From positions 992,001 to 1,056,000 of the forward strand of contig NW_017962917.1 of assembly GCF_001661345.1 (NCBI RefSeq): a stretch of DNA of 64,000 nt, in the 5' to 3' direction. Source of the DNA: Ascoidea rubescens DSM 1968. Its lineage: Eukaryota > Ascomycota > Saccharomycetes > Ascoideales > Ascoideaceae. Shown here one piece after another: positions 40,521 through 50,610 of this stretch (within the stretch, counting starts at the first letter, position 1; each line of letters opens with the position of its first letter). The position numbers and the translations under genes are program-made. Below the pieces are notes generated by a model that was not told the DNA's origin, made no database searches, and saw nothing but the letters and a program-made list of their open reading frames with translations.

Positions 40521-43145
40521 TCATTGAATTTTTTTCTTTGCCCATTTGGCTGTATTTCTAGTAGTCACACTAAAAGATTGATTAAGTTTAACTTGTCTGA
40601 GGAATGTTGCAACCCATGGTGATCTCAAGGCTTGTTGAATTTGGTTATCCTTTGAAAATATTTCGGCTAAATCTCCAATCAAACCACAGGCAGCTCTACA
40701 AACGGTGTCAGAACTTGAAAAGTTGAAATCTGTTGGAATTGAAACCAAAAATTGGAAGATTATGTCAACATATGGTCGAAGATATTGTGGCTGTTTTTCT
40801 AGACCAGCAACCACGCCGACATAAGCATCTAAAACCGCTTCTTTGACGTCAATAATGTATTCCAAAGTTTCTACAGAAGAGTCTTCTGGTTGTAAATTTT
40901 GAGCTGCAGAGCAGATTTTCATGACAACATCCAAGTATGGTTGAAAAGCTTCTCCAATTGATGTAGCGATATCACCAAAGCACGATAAGATGGCCGGTCT
41001 TAGTTCCCTTCTTATATCAGGATTTGAAAGATTATTACCTAGTGTGTTCATTAAACCGTTGCAGTAAGGAATAATTTGGTCACCTAATGATCTTGAGATA
41101 TCCGCTACTAGACCGACAGCAGTATTACAGATTTGAGACTCTGTATTTTCTAGAGCATTGTTTAAAAAGGGCAAGAATGAGTCCATGTATTTAATAAATT
41201 CGCTTTCCACAGCTGAGGCAGTTGTGCTGATGGCAATGAACACGTCTTCTTCGATTAGAGAATTTCTTTGATTTTGTTGGATTGATAATAATTTCAAGAA
41301 CATTTCCATGAGACTATCAGATACAGATAAAACGTCTTTGCCTGCTCTTCTAATGACGTTTGATAGTAAACTTAGGATGTTGGATTGTAATTCTTGTAAA
41401 TTTGACAAATCGTTTAGCGATAATTTATCCGGTTGTTGAGACATTTCGATTGTGATGTTTAGTCTGTTAAGAGCTTCACTTGCGATTGAGTTGACGAGAG
41501 GCATGACATCCTTTGAGGAGAATAATACTAGAGCACTTAGAGCTTCGTAGGCGGAAGCTCTTGAAGTGTATTCGTTATCACCTCTGCCAGAGACTTGTAG
41601 TAATACAGGCACTAAGGAGGAGTAGTATTTTGACATTGGAGTTGATTCTGTGTTTGAAGAATCTTGGTTTAGTTGTTCGATTAGATTCATTAGAGTCCAG
41701 CAGCAGTTTCTAGAGACCTTTGGGTGAACTTGTAGGCCCTTTACAATGGCATTTATAACACTTGGTAGATGTTGTTCGGTATCGATAGCGTCGATGACTA
41801 AATCGGCTATTCTACCTAGACACCAGGCTACGGTTTCTTTGACTTGCAAGTTTTCATCATCAATTAGTTCCAATATGGAGTTCAAGGCTTGGGCAATTAG
41901 GAATTTCAATTGGCTGTGGTCGGGGCCATCTAGAATTGAGCCAAATGCCATTACGGAGGCTTCTCTAGATCTCCATTCTGTGCTGTTGATGTTTCTTTCG
42001 ACAAAGTCCAAGGTTGGTTTAACAACAGGAGTGCCACAATTTTGAGCGAATAGTTGCAAACAAGCACCAGCAGCCATTGAGATGTTCCATGTATCGTCAT
42101 CTAGATCATCGTTTTGTTTTTTCAAGAGGGATAATAGAGTTGGTAGGACGTCTTCTATTGCGATTAAGGAGAAGTTGTAGGAGGTAAAGTCTGGGTTGTC
42201 ATCGGGGATTAGGGAGGAGGAGTTGCTGTTGTTGAAGTCTTCTCTTCTGTAGGAGATTTCTAGTTCTTCTTCGCAAACTGTTGACCAAAACTCGACGGCC
42301 ATGCAGGAGACCTTTTCATCAGTGTTTTGCATTCCTGAAATGGTTAAAGAATAGAGGGCTCTTTCCATGTATAAGGGCATGAATTTGTAGTAGAGGGACA
42401 TGATTTTAGCGAGGGCACCAAAGGCAGCAGCTTGGAGGTCGACGTCGGAAGCTTGAGTTGCTTCACAGACGACTTGCATGATATAATTACGCTCGCCTTC
42501 TTTTTGGAAGTTTGATTGAATGAATTCTAGGGAGTCGACGAGGGCGTTTATGGCGGTTAATCTAACGATTTTTGAGTTTTTTTCAGAGGACTGAGCACCT
42601 TGTATGATGGCGATGAGGAAGTCGTTTGCTCTTGAGACGATGCCTGCGTTGTTGGGATCAGCACTTTCGCAAATGTAGCCTATTGTGAGTAGATTTGATC
42701 TTTTGATGTGGTCTGGGACTTCGGGTTTTGTGTTTTCGATGAGGGAGTTGATGAGTTCAGGCCAGTCGTTTCTGGAGAGGTCGATTTCAGCTATTGCAGC
42801 GACTAATTGGGCAGCAGAGTTTGCTACTCTGTCGTCGCTGGAGAGGAGGTTTTTGAGGGAGTTTGCTTTGATTTGGTTTTTGAAGTTGTTGTCCAAGTTG
42901 ATCCATCTTTCAGAGTAGATTTTGTGTTGTTTTGGGTCTTTTGAGATTAATTGGTTTTTTAGGGCGAGAGAGGCTAGCATTCGAACCTCAGTTTTTTTTG
43001 ATTCATTGTTCAAGGCTTCAGACAAGAGAGAGAGATAGAGGGGGAAGTTTTCCTTTGCAGCATTTTCTAGTTGTTGTTCAGCTTGGAATCTCTCTTGAGG
43101 GTTTGGATTTAGGATAGCATTTTCAAGTACCTGACCGATATCCAT
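40521..43145 (-). CDS. KAP95: importin beta-1
   Basis: A karyopherin that carries importin-alpha/NLS cargo through nuclear pores; RanGTP binds its N-terminal HEAT repeats. The product is 874 residues, all HEAT-like helices, versus 861 for yeast Kap95. Recognisable blocks are QERFQAEQQLENAAKENFPL at the N-terminus, the acidic loop region with DDLDDDTWNISMAAGACL, STEWRSREASVMAFGSILDG, then VKETVAWCLGRIADL and the C-terminal VTTRNTAKWAKKKIQ. The ATG is at 43143-43145. No intron is visible. It is divergent from SSP120 with a long repeat-rich spacer. Confidence 0.97.
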   Translation of the reverse strand: MDIGQVLENAILNPNPQERFQAEQQLENAAKENFPLYLSLLSEALNNESKKTEVRMLASLALKNQLISKDPKQHKIYSERWINLDNNFKNQIKANSLKNLLSSDDRVANSAAQLVAAIAEIDLSRNDWPELINSLIENTKPEVPDHIKRSNLLTIGYICESADPNNAGIVSRANDFLIAIIQGAQSSEKNSKIVRLTAINALVDSLEFIQSNFQKEGERNYIMQVVCEATQASDVDLQAAAFGALAKIMSLYYKFMPLYMERALYSLTISGMQNTDEKVSCMAVEFWSTVCEEELEISYRREDFNNSNSSSLIPDDNPDFTSYNFSLIAIEDVLPTLLSLLKKQNDDLDDDTWNISMAAGACLQLFAQNCGTPVVKPTLDFVERNINSTEWRSREASVMAFGSILDGPDHSQLKFLIAQALNSILELIDDENLQVKETVAWCLGRIADLVIDAIDTEQHLPSVINAIVKGLQVHPKVSRNCCWTLMNLIEQLNQDSSNTESTPMSKYYSSLVPVLLQVSGRGDNEYTSRASAYEALSALVLFSSKDVMPLVNSIASEALNRLNITIEMSQQPDKLSLNDLSNLQELQSNILSLLSNVIRRAGKDVLSVSDSLMEMFLKLLSIQQNQRNSLIEEDVFIAISTTASAVESEFIKYMDSFLPFLNNALENTESQICNTAVGLVADISRSLGDQIIPYCNGLMNTLGNNLSNPDIRRELRPAILSCFGDIATSIGEAFQPYLDVVMKICSAAQNLQPEDSSVETLEYIIDVKEAVLDAYVGVVAGLEKQPQYLRPYVDIIFQFLVSIPTDFNFSSSDTVCRAACGLIGDLAEIFSKDNQIQQALRSPWVATFLRQVKLNQSFSVTTRNTAKWAKKKIQ

Positions 43146-44342
43146 TTTGAATAAGTGAATAGGTAAATACGAAGATTAATTTAGTTGATTATTTAGTTGA
43201 TTATTTAGTTGATTATTTAGTTGATTATTTAGTTGATTAGTTATTTAATTATTTGGTTAATTAAGAGGATAGGTTCTCTCTTTGTTTATTGTTTATTGTT
43301 TATTAAAAGAAAAAAATATTTTTTTATTTTTTTATTTTTTTATTTTTTTATTTTTTTGTTTTGTTTGTTTTGTTTGTTTTGTTTGTTTTGTTTGTTTTGT
43401 TTGTTTTGTTTTGTTTTTTGTTTTTAATATTTCTAATTGAAGAGATATAAGGAGATGTAATTGCAGTTGTATATTTAAGATTGAAAATAATTAAGATAAT
43501 GAATATATATATCGACGAGAATCAATGGGAATTGGGTGGCAGATAGCAGACAAAAGAAGCAGACTGTCAGAGAAAGAAAGAAATAGCAGCAGTGTGAGTC
43601 TGAGATCTGAGAGTCTGAGAGTCTGAGAGTCTGAAGGTAAGAGAGTAGGAGAGTAAGAGTAAGAGTAAGAGAGTGAGAGTAAGAGAGTAAGAGAGTATGT
43701 GTGTGTTTGAGAGAGAGAAAAAAAAGAGTTTAGGGTTAACAATTGGCTGAAAAATCTGGGAAAGTTCGTTGAATAGTGATAAGATGGAGGAAATTCAGAA
43801 GATGGGCCAGATATATATAGTGATTCGTGAAGAAAGAGCTGGAGAAGACACTGGAGGAAGTGCTGAAGAAGGTGCTGGAGATGGATAAGATACGAGAGTC
43901 CTTCAGTTGCAAGAAAAGAAAAGGAAAAAGGTAAGTAAATAAACAGACGCAAGTAAAGAAAACAGTCGCAGACCACGAACAGAAAACTCTCGTTGCTGTG
44001 AAACACCAGAAAACACCAGAAAAAGCACTTCTAAAACACCGCTGGCGCACGTGCAGCAGCTCCCGGCCCGCAGCGGCAGCGGAAGCACAAGCACCACACT
44101 AGGGGTCTGCAAAAATTTTAGACCTCTGCAGAGGTGGCGAGAGCGGGGTCTGCAGCAGCCGAAACGCACGACGTAGCCGCATTCGATTTCGGCAGGTGTG
44201 TGCACGTGGCGGAATACAACACCTCCAGCACCGGGATGGTTACTGGGGTCTGGCCGGGGGTCTAGGCTTGTTTGCAACACAAGAACGTGAAAGAGCAATC
44301 CAACAGCACAAACAGCACAAACAGCACACTCCAACACAGTCA
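43146..44342. promoter_or_regulatory. repeat-rich divergent promoter KAP95/SSP120
   Basis: 1.2 kb without a credible gene. From the KAP95 side: five 12-bp units (43179-43238), TTTTTTTA and TTTGTTTTG tandems (43317-43410), GAGAGTCT/AGAGTAAGA purine tandems (43600-43700), then a GC-rich block (44040-44240) with CACGTG at 44048 and 44203 and a perfect palindrome CCTCTGCAGAGG at 44123-44134. The antisense frames across this block are chance products. Confidence 0.5.
43179..43238. repeat. five perfect 12-bp units ATTTAGTTGATT
   Basis: Head-to-tail identical units starting at 43179, 43191, 43203, 43215 and 43227, 34 bp upstream of the KAP95 ATG, probably in its 5' leader. Confidence 0.85.
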
Positions 44343-45107
44343 ATGAGACGTCTGGTGATTGTTTTTCTCTTGCTTCTCCTCCTTCCTTTTGCCTCTGCCC
44401 ACTCGGGCCACGCCGGTGCTGAAGACACTCCCACACAGCTCTTTGAAAAGTGTCCTCCAGACTTGAGCTGGCAGCAATGGCATATGATCCAGGAACACAA
44501 CATCCAGGACTTTGACCCTGAGTCCTTCTTTCATTTGCACGTTTCCTCCGACAAATCGCATCTCCTTGAGAAGGACATTCTCAACATGTATGGCTTGCTT
44601 CGGGACAAGGTCGTTGGAAAGGGCGATGGAATGGGCAAACACGACGATTCTGAGGGAATCTCCGAAGACGAAAAACATCTCATTCTAACCAAGGTTCTTA
44701 ACTTGATCGATCTCAATAATGACAGGAAAATCTCATTCAATGAATGGTTGAATTTTATCAACAACAATGGCAATTTACCCGATTTTGGCGTTGGTCCAGG
44801 CCATCACTCTGATGACTTTGAATACGAATATGAAGTCCATCACTGGAACAAATACCACCAAGATGACGATCCCGATGTCAAAATCCTACACAAGGAAGAC
44901 ATTGAACATGAACTACTCCACCACGAACACGATATCGACCATGCCTATACAGAACAAGATACTCAAAACCTCAATATCGACTCAAAAGACCCTCCCGATA
45001 ACGATATCAATAACAATACTCCCAAACATAAGGTCATCAAAATCAACGACAGCTATTTAAACACCTTAATCAATCTATATAACATCCCTACAAAATATCT
45101 CTTTTAA
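44343..45107 (+). CDS. SSP120: secretory-pathway EF-hand protein
   Basis: Matches yeast Ssp120, a calcium-binding protein of the early secretory pathway related to nucleobindins that works with the cargo receptor Emp47. A signal peptide covers residues 1-20 (VIVFLLLLLLPFASA). LSWQQWHMIQEHNIQDFDPE follows, then an EF-hand loop DLNNDRKISFNEW, then GVGPGHHSDDFEYEYEVHHW and DPDVKILHKEDIEHELLHHE, which are near-identical to the yeast protein. The ATG at 44343 gives 254 residues (yeast 234); the frame upstream starts only at a GTG. The C-terminus carries an Asp/Asn-rich insert and ends without an HDEL-like signal. Confidence 0.94.
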   Translation: MRRLVIVFLLLLLLPFASAHSGHAGAEDTPTQLFEKCPPDLSWQQWHMIQEHNIQDFDPESFFHLHVSSDKSHLLEKDILNMYGLLRDKVVGKGDGMGKHDDSEGISEDEKHLILTKVLNLIDLNNDRKISFNEWLNFINNNGNLPDFGVGPGHHSDDFEYEYEVHHWNKYHQDDDPDVKILHKEDIEHELLHHEHDIDHAYTEQDTQNLNIDSKDPPDNDINNNTPKHKVIKINDSYLNTLINLYNIPTKYLF

Positions 45108-45656
45108 AAGTTTATGCATCTTTATCTTCAGGTCCTCTTTAGTCTTCTTGTCTTTAATTCTAGTACTATTGATTATTATAATTAATGTCTACGCTCTACT
45201 ATATTATAATATCAAATTATTATAGTAATAACTATTATAATAACATCAATTATAATAAACAATTCTATCTCATTCACAGTCCTATATACTCATGCTTTTT
45301 AATTAACTTTTCCATGGTTATATAGAAACTGCCAAATAACGCACGTCCAGCATTCGCAGAACACCCCTTCTGCATACTATGCAGATTTGTAGTTGTCCCA
45401 CAATCATGGAGTCGCTTTTTCTTTTTTTCTTTTTCTTTTCCATTTCCGTCTTCTTTTCAAATCGATCCGCTCCTTTTCAAATCAATCCGCTCCTTTTCCG
45501 TGCTTTATCCGTCACCTTTTTTTTCAGTCAATCTTAATCTGATCAATCTAAATCTATTACAATCTTATCTCATTTAATTAATCTACTTCATTTCATTTCA
45601 TTTCATTTAATTTCACTTCACTTCACTTCACTTCACTTCTCCTCTTTCTTCTCACA
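45108..45656. promoter_or_regulatory. spacer SSP120/TIM22 with tandem repeats
   Basis: 549 bp, no gene. It holds a 19-bp tandem duplication (CTCCTTTTCAAATCRATCCG) near 45470-45500. Directly before the TIM22 ATG are CATTT/CACTT 5-bp tandems (45590-45640), probably in the 5' leader. Confidence 0.5.
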
Positions 45657-46217
45657 ATGGCTCCCGGTTTAGGCTTCTACAATCAAGCTGTGCCCCAGCT
45701 GAAATCTCTCAAAGACATGTCTCCAGAAGAACAAGGTGAAGCCATCGCCCTACAAGTTATGGGTTTCATGCAGTCCTGTCCTGGTAAAACTGCTGTCTCT
45801 GGTGTATCTGGTTTCTTTCTTGGTGGTTTCTTTGGTCTATTCATGGCCTCAATGTCCTACGACGTCCCTGGTGGAAACCTAGAATCGGCCTTGAAATTTA
45901 ACGATTTGCCCTTCAAACAACAAATGAAAATACAGTTCTCTGACATGGGCAAAAGAATGTACTCCTCTGCCAAAAATTTTGGCTACATTGGTGGGATCTA
46001 CTCAGGTGTAGAATGCTGTGTCGAAAGCCTAAGAGCAAAAGACGACATCTATAATGGTCTTATGGCTGGTTGTATAACTGGTGGAGGTCTAGCTATTAAA
46101 TCTGGCCCTGTTGCAACTGCCATAGGATGTGCAGGCTTTGCTGCTTTTGGTGCTGCAATAGATTTGTATATGAGAAAAGACTATGCTCCTCCACCTCCAA
46201 ATGACTATGATGATTAA
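45657..46217 (+). CDS. TIM22: mitochondrial carrier translocase TIM22 channel
   Basis: Pore subunit of the TIM22 complex, which inserts carrier proteins into the mitochondrial inner membrane. There are four hydrophobic segments of the Tim17/22/23 family. Conserved blocks are SPEEQGEAIA, MQSCPGKTAVSGVSGFFLGG holding one Cys of the structural disulphide, FSDMGKRMYSSAKNFGYIGG, YSGVECCVESLRAKDDIYNG and GCAGFAAFGAAIDLYM. The 186-residue length fits yeast Tim22 (207) minus an internal loop. ATG at 45657. Confidence 0.97.
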   Translation: MAPGLGFYNQAVPQLKSLKDMSPEEQGEAIALQVMGFMQSCPGKTAVSGVSGFFLGGFFGLFMASMSYDVPGGNLESALKFNDLPFKQQMKIQFSDMGKRMYSSAKNFGYIGGIYSGVECCVESLRAKDDIYNGLMAGCITGGGLAIKSGPVATAIGCAGFAAFGAAIDLYMRKDYAPPPPNDYDD

Positions 46218-46608
46218 TCCCTTTAATCACTTTCCTGTTTTTATCTATTTCTCTTTTTCTGTTTGCATTCAATGAATTTGTTCCTTCTAATGAAACTTAA
46301 TGAAACTCTTTAATGATTCACTTTGTATTTTTCAAGTTTTATTTCCTTTGGTTTCTTTACATTTTCCTCCATCTCTTCACTTCAAGTTGTAAATAATCTT
46401 AATTCCATAATCTTAATTTTTTTTTTCTCTTTAAACCACTGTAAAAACTTACTAAATCCGTCTTTTAAACTGAAAATTTTTCGATTTTAAATCATCTACT
46501 ATAAAACAATAACCAAACAATAACTTTTTTTTACTATTTTTTTACTTGTTTTTTACTTGTTCTTTTGTTTTTTTTTCTCTTTTATATACCCTATTGTATC
46601 ATAAAACC
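46218..46608. other. spacer TIM22/TGS1
   Basis: 391 bp, T-rich, without gene or notable repeat apart from TTTTTTTACT-type runs near 46525-46560. Confidence 0.6.
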
Positions 46609-47529
46609 ATGGACTTGACTGACTACGCTGACCACTTTCCAACTTTCTTCACTGGAAAATCAATTAAAAAGAAACAAACAAAAAAAAAACTGAAAAAAAA
46701 ATCAATCCATTATTCTGATATCCACGACTATGAAATTTTCGATCCCCAAAACGACAACAACTCTGAAATTCAAGACAACAATGGCAATTTAACCATTTAC
46801 GACAAAGATGACAACAAAATTATCATAAGGTATGCCGATAGACTCTCTTTACCCCAAAACTGTCAAAAATATTGGAAACAACGTTATAGCATTTTTTCCA
46901 AATTCAACGACAACATAAGGCTAACCTCAGAACTCTGGTACTCTGTTACTCCAGAAGCAATTGCAGACTACATTGCATCCTACATAAAGCAGAACTACAC
47001 TTTCACCACAAATACTGCTTCTCCACAGAAAACCTCCATCTTGGACGTTTTTGCTGGTGGTGGAGGAAACTCAATCCAGTTTGCTTACCACTTTGACAAA
47101 GTAATAGCTATCGATATAAATTTTGCCAATTTGTACTGCTTGAAACAAAATTCAAAAGTCTACCAAATCAATGAAAAGATTGAAACCATCCAAAAAGATT
47201 GGTCTCAAATCAATGATGCATATCTACTCAGCTTGAAAAAAGACTACAATATCAACTTTATATTTGCAAGTCCTCCCTGGGGTGGTCCAGAATATTTAAA
47301 CAAAGATACCTTTGATTTACAAAACGATTTGAAACCATTTTCCCTAACTGATCTTTTAAGTGGTTTTCTCAAAATAACAAAAAATATAGGCTTGTTCTTA
47401 CCTAGAAACTCAGATTTGAATCAATTGAATCAAATAACAAAGGATTTGTTTGGTGAAAATTCAAACTGTTTTGTAGCCAAAATCAGCTTAAGAACAAGAA
47501 CTAAAGGGTATTGTTGTTTTTGGTGTTGA
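46609..47529 (+). CDS. TGS1: trimethylguanosine synthase
   Basis: Converts the m7G cap of snRNAs and snoRNAs to 2,2,7-trimethylguanosine in the nucleus/nucleolus. The N-terminus has a lysine-rich stretch (KKKQTKKKLKKKS), a likely nuclear signal. The methyltransferase core includes KYWKQRYSIFSKF, SELWYSVTPEAIADYIA, the SAM motif DVFAGGGGNSIQFA, VIAIDINFANL and the catalytic SPPWGGPEYL holding the stacking Trp. The ATG at 46609 lies in a good context (ACCATGG) and gives 306 residues (yeast 315); the longer frame begins with TTG. Confidence 0.95.
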   Translation: MDLTDYADHFPTFFTGKSIKKKQTKKKLKKKSIHYSDIHDYEIFDPQNDNNSEIQDNNGNLTIYDKDDNKIIIRYADRLSLPQNCQKYWKQRYSIFSKFNDNIRLTSELWYSVTPEAIADYIASYIKQNYTFTTNTASPQKTSILDVFAGGGGNSIQFAYHFDKVIAIDINFANLYCLKQNSKVYQINEKIETIQKDWSQINDAYLLSLKKDYNINFIFASPPWGGPEYLNKDTFDLQNDLKPFSLTDLLSGFLKITKNIGLFLPRNSDLNQLNQITKDLFGENSNCFVAKISLRTRTKGYCCFWC

Positions 47530-47832
47530 ATTGATTTATTATTATGTATTAATTTATATTTTAAACCCTTATGGGTTGTTTTTTTTGTCATATAGCATTG
47601 CTGAAACAAAATATATATAGTATACATATCTAGAATTGAATTTGAAAGAAAAAAAAATAACAAAAAAAAAAACAATATCAAATAATTAATTGAAAATTTT
47701 AAATATTTAAACTGAAAAAATGAGTATAAACAAAAATTTATGAAAAATTTATGAAAGGCATATGAAAAAATGATAAAAAATTCATGAAAAAAAAATAACA
47801 AAAAAAAAAAATAATATAAAACTTATGAATTT
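47530..47832. other. convergent 3' spacer TGS1/KIP2
   Basis: 303 bp of A-rich sequence with no gene; short TTTATGAAAAA-type repeats near 47740-47790. Confidence 0.6.
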
Positions 47833-50610
47833 TTATAAAGGTTTTTGAAAACTATTGCCATTGGCAAAAAATGATACTTCATTCAATTTACTTTCATTGA
47901 TTGTAGTTAATAAAGTACTGGCATTATACTTAAGGTCAGGAACACTCATTCTATTAGTTTTATTTTTATTTTTATCACTATTGTTATTGTTATTGTTATT
48001 AACGTTTCCATTGACTAAATTATTATTAAAATTTGGCAATGGACTTCCCCCTAAAATGCTATCTCTAACTCTTGTAGAAGTTCTCAATGCTTTGATTATA
48101 CGGTCTTTATTTTTGATTGTCTCTCTTAAATCCATGATAGTATCTTGTTGTTCCTGGATAAGTTCTTCCAATTCTTTATTGTTATTGTTATTGTTATAGT
48201 TGTTGTAATTATTGTTGTAATTCCCATTGTTATTTATGCTGCTATTAAACATATTATCGTTAAAGTTGGCCAATATGTTATATGAATCTATATGAATTGG
48301 CGAGGGATTTTGGTGCAAGGATAATGATGAATTAGAGCCCTTGAATGAAATTTTTGTAGGCAGTTCATTATCAGATATGTTTAAATTATTAATTAAATTG
48401 TGGATGTTATTGGCACTATTATTGTTACCATTATTGTTACCATTATTACTAGCAATACTATTATTGTTGTTATTACTGTTGTTATTATTGTTGCTATTAT
48501 TGTTGCTATTATTATTACTACTATTGCCACTTAAAGTATTAAATGACTTTTCATATTCCATTTTCTTTAATTGGTTTTCCAAATGAGATATATAGCTGTT
48601 ATTTTCTTCAATTTCCGAGTCTTGTCTTTTGAATAAATCTTCGATATTTTTAATTAGATTTTGATTGATTTTGGATAAATTTGAGTGTGATAAACTGTTT
48701 GTAATTTCTGATTTAATCATGGTTTGCTCTATTCTTTTGGAATCGTTTAATCTTGATAGATGTTCTAATCTTTCATTGAGTATTCTATTTTCTGATTCAA
48801 GTAGACTGTATTCGTCTTTTAAATCTTCGTAATTTTTTTGCAAATCTTTATTGATTTGAGAATCATTACTATTAAAGTTGCCATTAGTATTAGCACCACT
48901 ATTATTATTATTATTATTATTATAGTTATTATTAATAACGTTCAAAACATTTGTATTATCATTAGATAATATGGAATTTGTAGAGTTATTATTTTTTAGT
49001 AAATTCAATTCGATCTTTTGTTTTTCCAATTGTATTTTCAAGGCCTCGATAATTTTGATGTTTTCTAGATTTATTTCTTCATTATTACTGCCATCATATA
49101 ACTCGTGTTTTGTGACATTAAGTGTTATATTTTTGGCTCTGGCTGCAAATCTTAAAGTGTTGATAGTTTCGTTGAAATTTTCCATTGATAAATGAATTGT
49201 ACAAAGGATTGATACAATTGCATTACCCGATAATGCTGGTTGTAATAGCCTTGTTAATTTCGAGTCTCTATAGTTGATATGATTTAAAGAAGAGTTTGGA
49301 GAAGATAGTTTTGATATGACAGATGATAAAGCTAATAGAGATTTATTGATGAAAGAGCCTTCTTTCCTTCTTTCAGATTGAGAGGTAGCTCTTTCTGAAC
49401 CTGCTAGATCACATAGAGACAAGGTTGATATGGTTGATTTTTTTGTTGAGTTATTTTTATTGATTAATCTTATTAGAATAATAGCGTGGGACCTTGAAGA
49501 TCTTTGGTTGAAATTTGTTGAAGCAGTTTTTCTAAAGGTGTCGCCTTTTTTAATCAAATTTAATAGCTGGGAGGAAGAAGTGACAATTTCTTCAGTTAAA
49601 CCTATGACTTTTATTCCGTAAATTGGATCATCTCTAATTTTTAGATCAATTGAGTCGTTACTGCCATTAAATTGTGGGATGGATATCTGGGTTTGAGGCA
49701 GCAATAGGTCGATTAGTTTTTCGTTATAAATCTCTAAATAGGACACTTGTATTGTGAATGAGTTGTTGGTTGTGTTTTGGTTGCTATTGGATGAGACATC
49801 GTTGTTGTTGTTGATGTTGTTTATGTAACTAAAGATTTCATTGATTGCTAGGGGAATTAGACCAGGATCGTTGTTGTTTCCTTGCATTGAATAAGTTTTG
49901 CCTGAGCCAGTCATACCATAGGCGAAAACTGTTGCGTTGAAGCCATTGATCAAGTTGGCTACCAAGTTTTTAACGATTTTCAAGTATATGAAGGAGTTTG
50001 ATATGTTTGAGTTGAAAACGTTATCAAAAGAAAACAAGCCAAATTCGGGCGTTGATATAGTGTTGGAATTATCGTTGATGTTCCATAGGGATTTTGATTT
50101 CGATGGAGACAAGTTGTTGTTGGATAAACCACTGGGATGAGGTATGCTTAATGGTCTGGGTCTGATTGAAACCGATATAGTGCCAGAGTAGGAGGAAGAG
50201 TTGAGTGAGGTTGAGGACGATGCTGAGGAAGAAGGCGAGGTTTCACTGTTACTATTGCTAGTGGCAATGCTATTGGCGAGCGAGTTATTTAGTATGTTGT
50301 TATTACTTAATAGGTTTTGATTATTATTTAGACTTGAATTAGGTCTTGAATTTGGTCTGGAATTCAATCTGGAATTTGGTCTTGAAATCTGTCTGCTGGA
50401 GTTTCGAGATGAGGATCTGGAAAATGGATTAACAAAAGTGGAGCGAGTTGGACTCTTGTTGTTGAGGCTGCTGCTGCTGTTGTTGCTGGAGCTGGTGCCA
50501 TTGCCATTGGAGAGACTGAGCGAAGAAGTCTGTCTTCTTAGCGACGATGGTGTTCTTGGAGCGAGATTTGCAGATCTTCTGAGACTGAGGTTCGGATTGT
50601 AGGTCGACAT
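47833..50610 (-). CDS. KIP2: kinesin-7 type plus-end motor Kip2
   Basis: A microtubule plus-end-directed kinesin promoting cytoplasmic microtubule growth and dynein/Bik1 transport. The N-terminus is Ser/Arg-rich like yeast Kip2, including short RPNSR repeats near 50330-50400. The motor domain has SVSIRPRP, the P-loop GMTGSGKT (about residue 232), switch I NQRSSRSH, switch II DLAGSE and the microtubule-binding NYRDSKLTRLLQPALSG. Coiled-coil segments follow (about 49020 down to 48120), interrupted by long Asn-rich runs, which make it 925 residues versus 706 in yeast. The ATG is at 50608-50610; the frame upstream starts with TTG. Confidence 0.92.
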   Translation of the reverse strand: MSTYNPNLSLRRSANLAPRTPSSLRRQTSSLSLSNGNGTSSSNNSSSSLNNKSPTRSTFVNPFSRSSSRNSSRQISRPNSRLNSRPNSRPNSSLNNNQNLLSNNNILNNSLANSIATSNSNSETSPSSSASSSTSLNSSSYSGTISVSIRPRPLSIPHPSGLSNNNLSPSKSKSLWNINDNSNTISTPEFGLFSFDNVFNSNISNSFIYLKIVKNLVANLINGFNATVFAYGMTGSGKTYSMQGNNNDPGLIPLAINEIFSYINNINNNNDVSSNSNQNTTNNSFTIQVSYLEIYNEKLIDLLLPQTQISIPQFNGSNDSIDLKIRDDPIYGIKVIGLTEEIVTSSSQLLNLIKKGDTFRKTASTNFNQRSSRSHAIILIRLINKNNSTKKSTISTLSLCDLAGSERATSQSERRKEGSFINKSLLALSSVISKLSSPNSSLNHINYRDSKLTRLLQPALSGNAIVSILCTIHLSMENFNETINTLRFAARAKNITLNVTKHELYDGSNNEEINLENIKIIEALKIQLEKQKIELNLLKNNNSTNSILSNDNTNVLNVINNNYNNNNNNNSGANTNGNFNSNDSQINKDLQKNYEDLKDEYSLLESENRILNERLEHLSRLNDSKRIEQTMIKSEITNSLSHSNLSKINQNLIKNIEDLFKRQDSEIEENNSYISHLENQLKKMEYEKSFNTLSGNSSNNNSNNNSNNNNNSNNNNNSIASNNGNNNGNNNSANNIHNLINNLNISDNELPTKISFKGSNSSLSLHQNPSPIHIDSYNILANFNDNMFNSSINNNGNYNNNYNNYNNNNNNKELEELIQEQQDTIMDLRETIKNKDRIIKALRTSTRVRDSILGGSPLPNFNNNLVNGNVNNNNNNNSDKNKNKTNRMSVPDLKYNASTLLTTINESKLNEVSFFANGNSFQKPL

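Noticed and set aside
43491-44050. Overlapping antisense frames of 104-171 residues
   Set aside because: They translate GAGAGTCT/AGAGTAAG purine repeats in the KAP95/SSP120 promoter, start with non-ATG codons and have low-complexity Ser/Leu composition.
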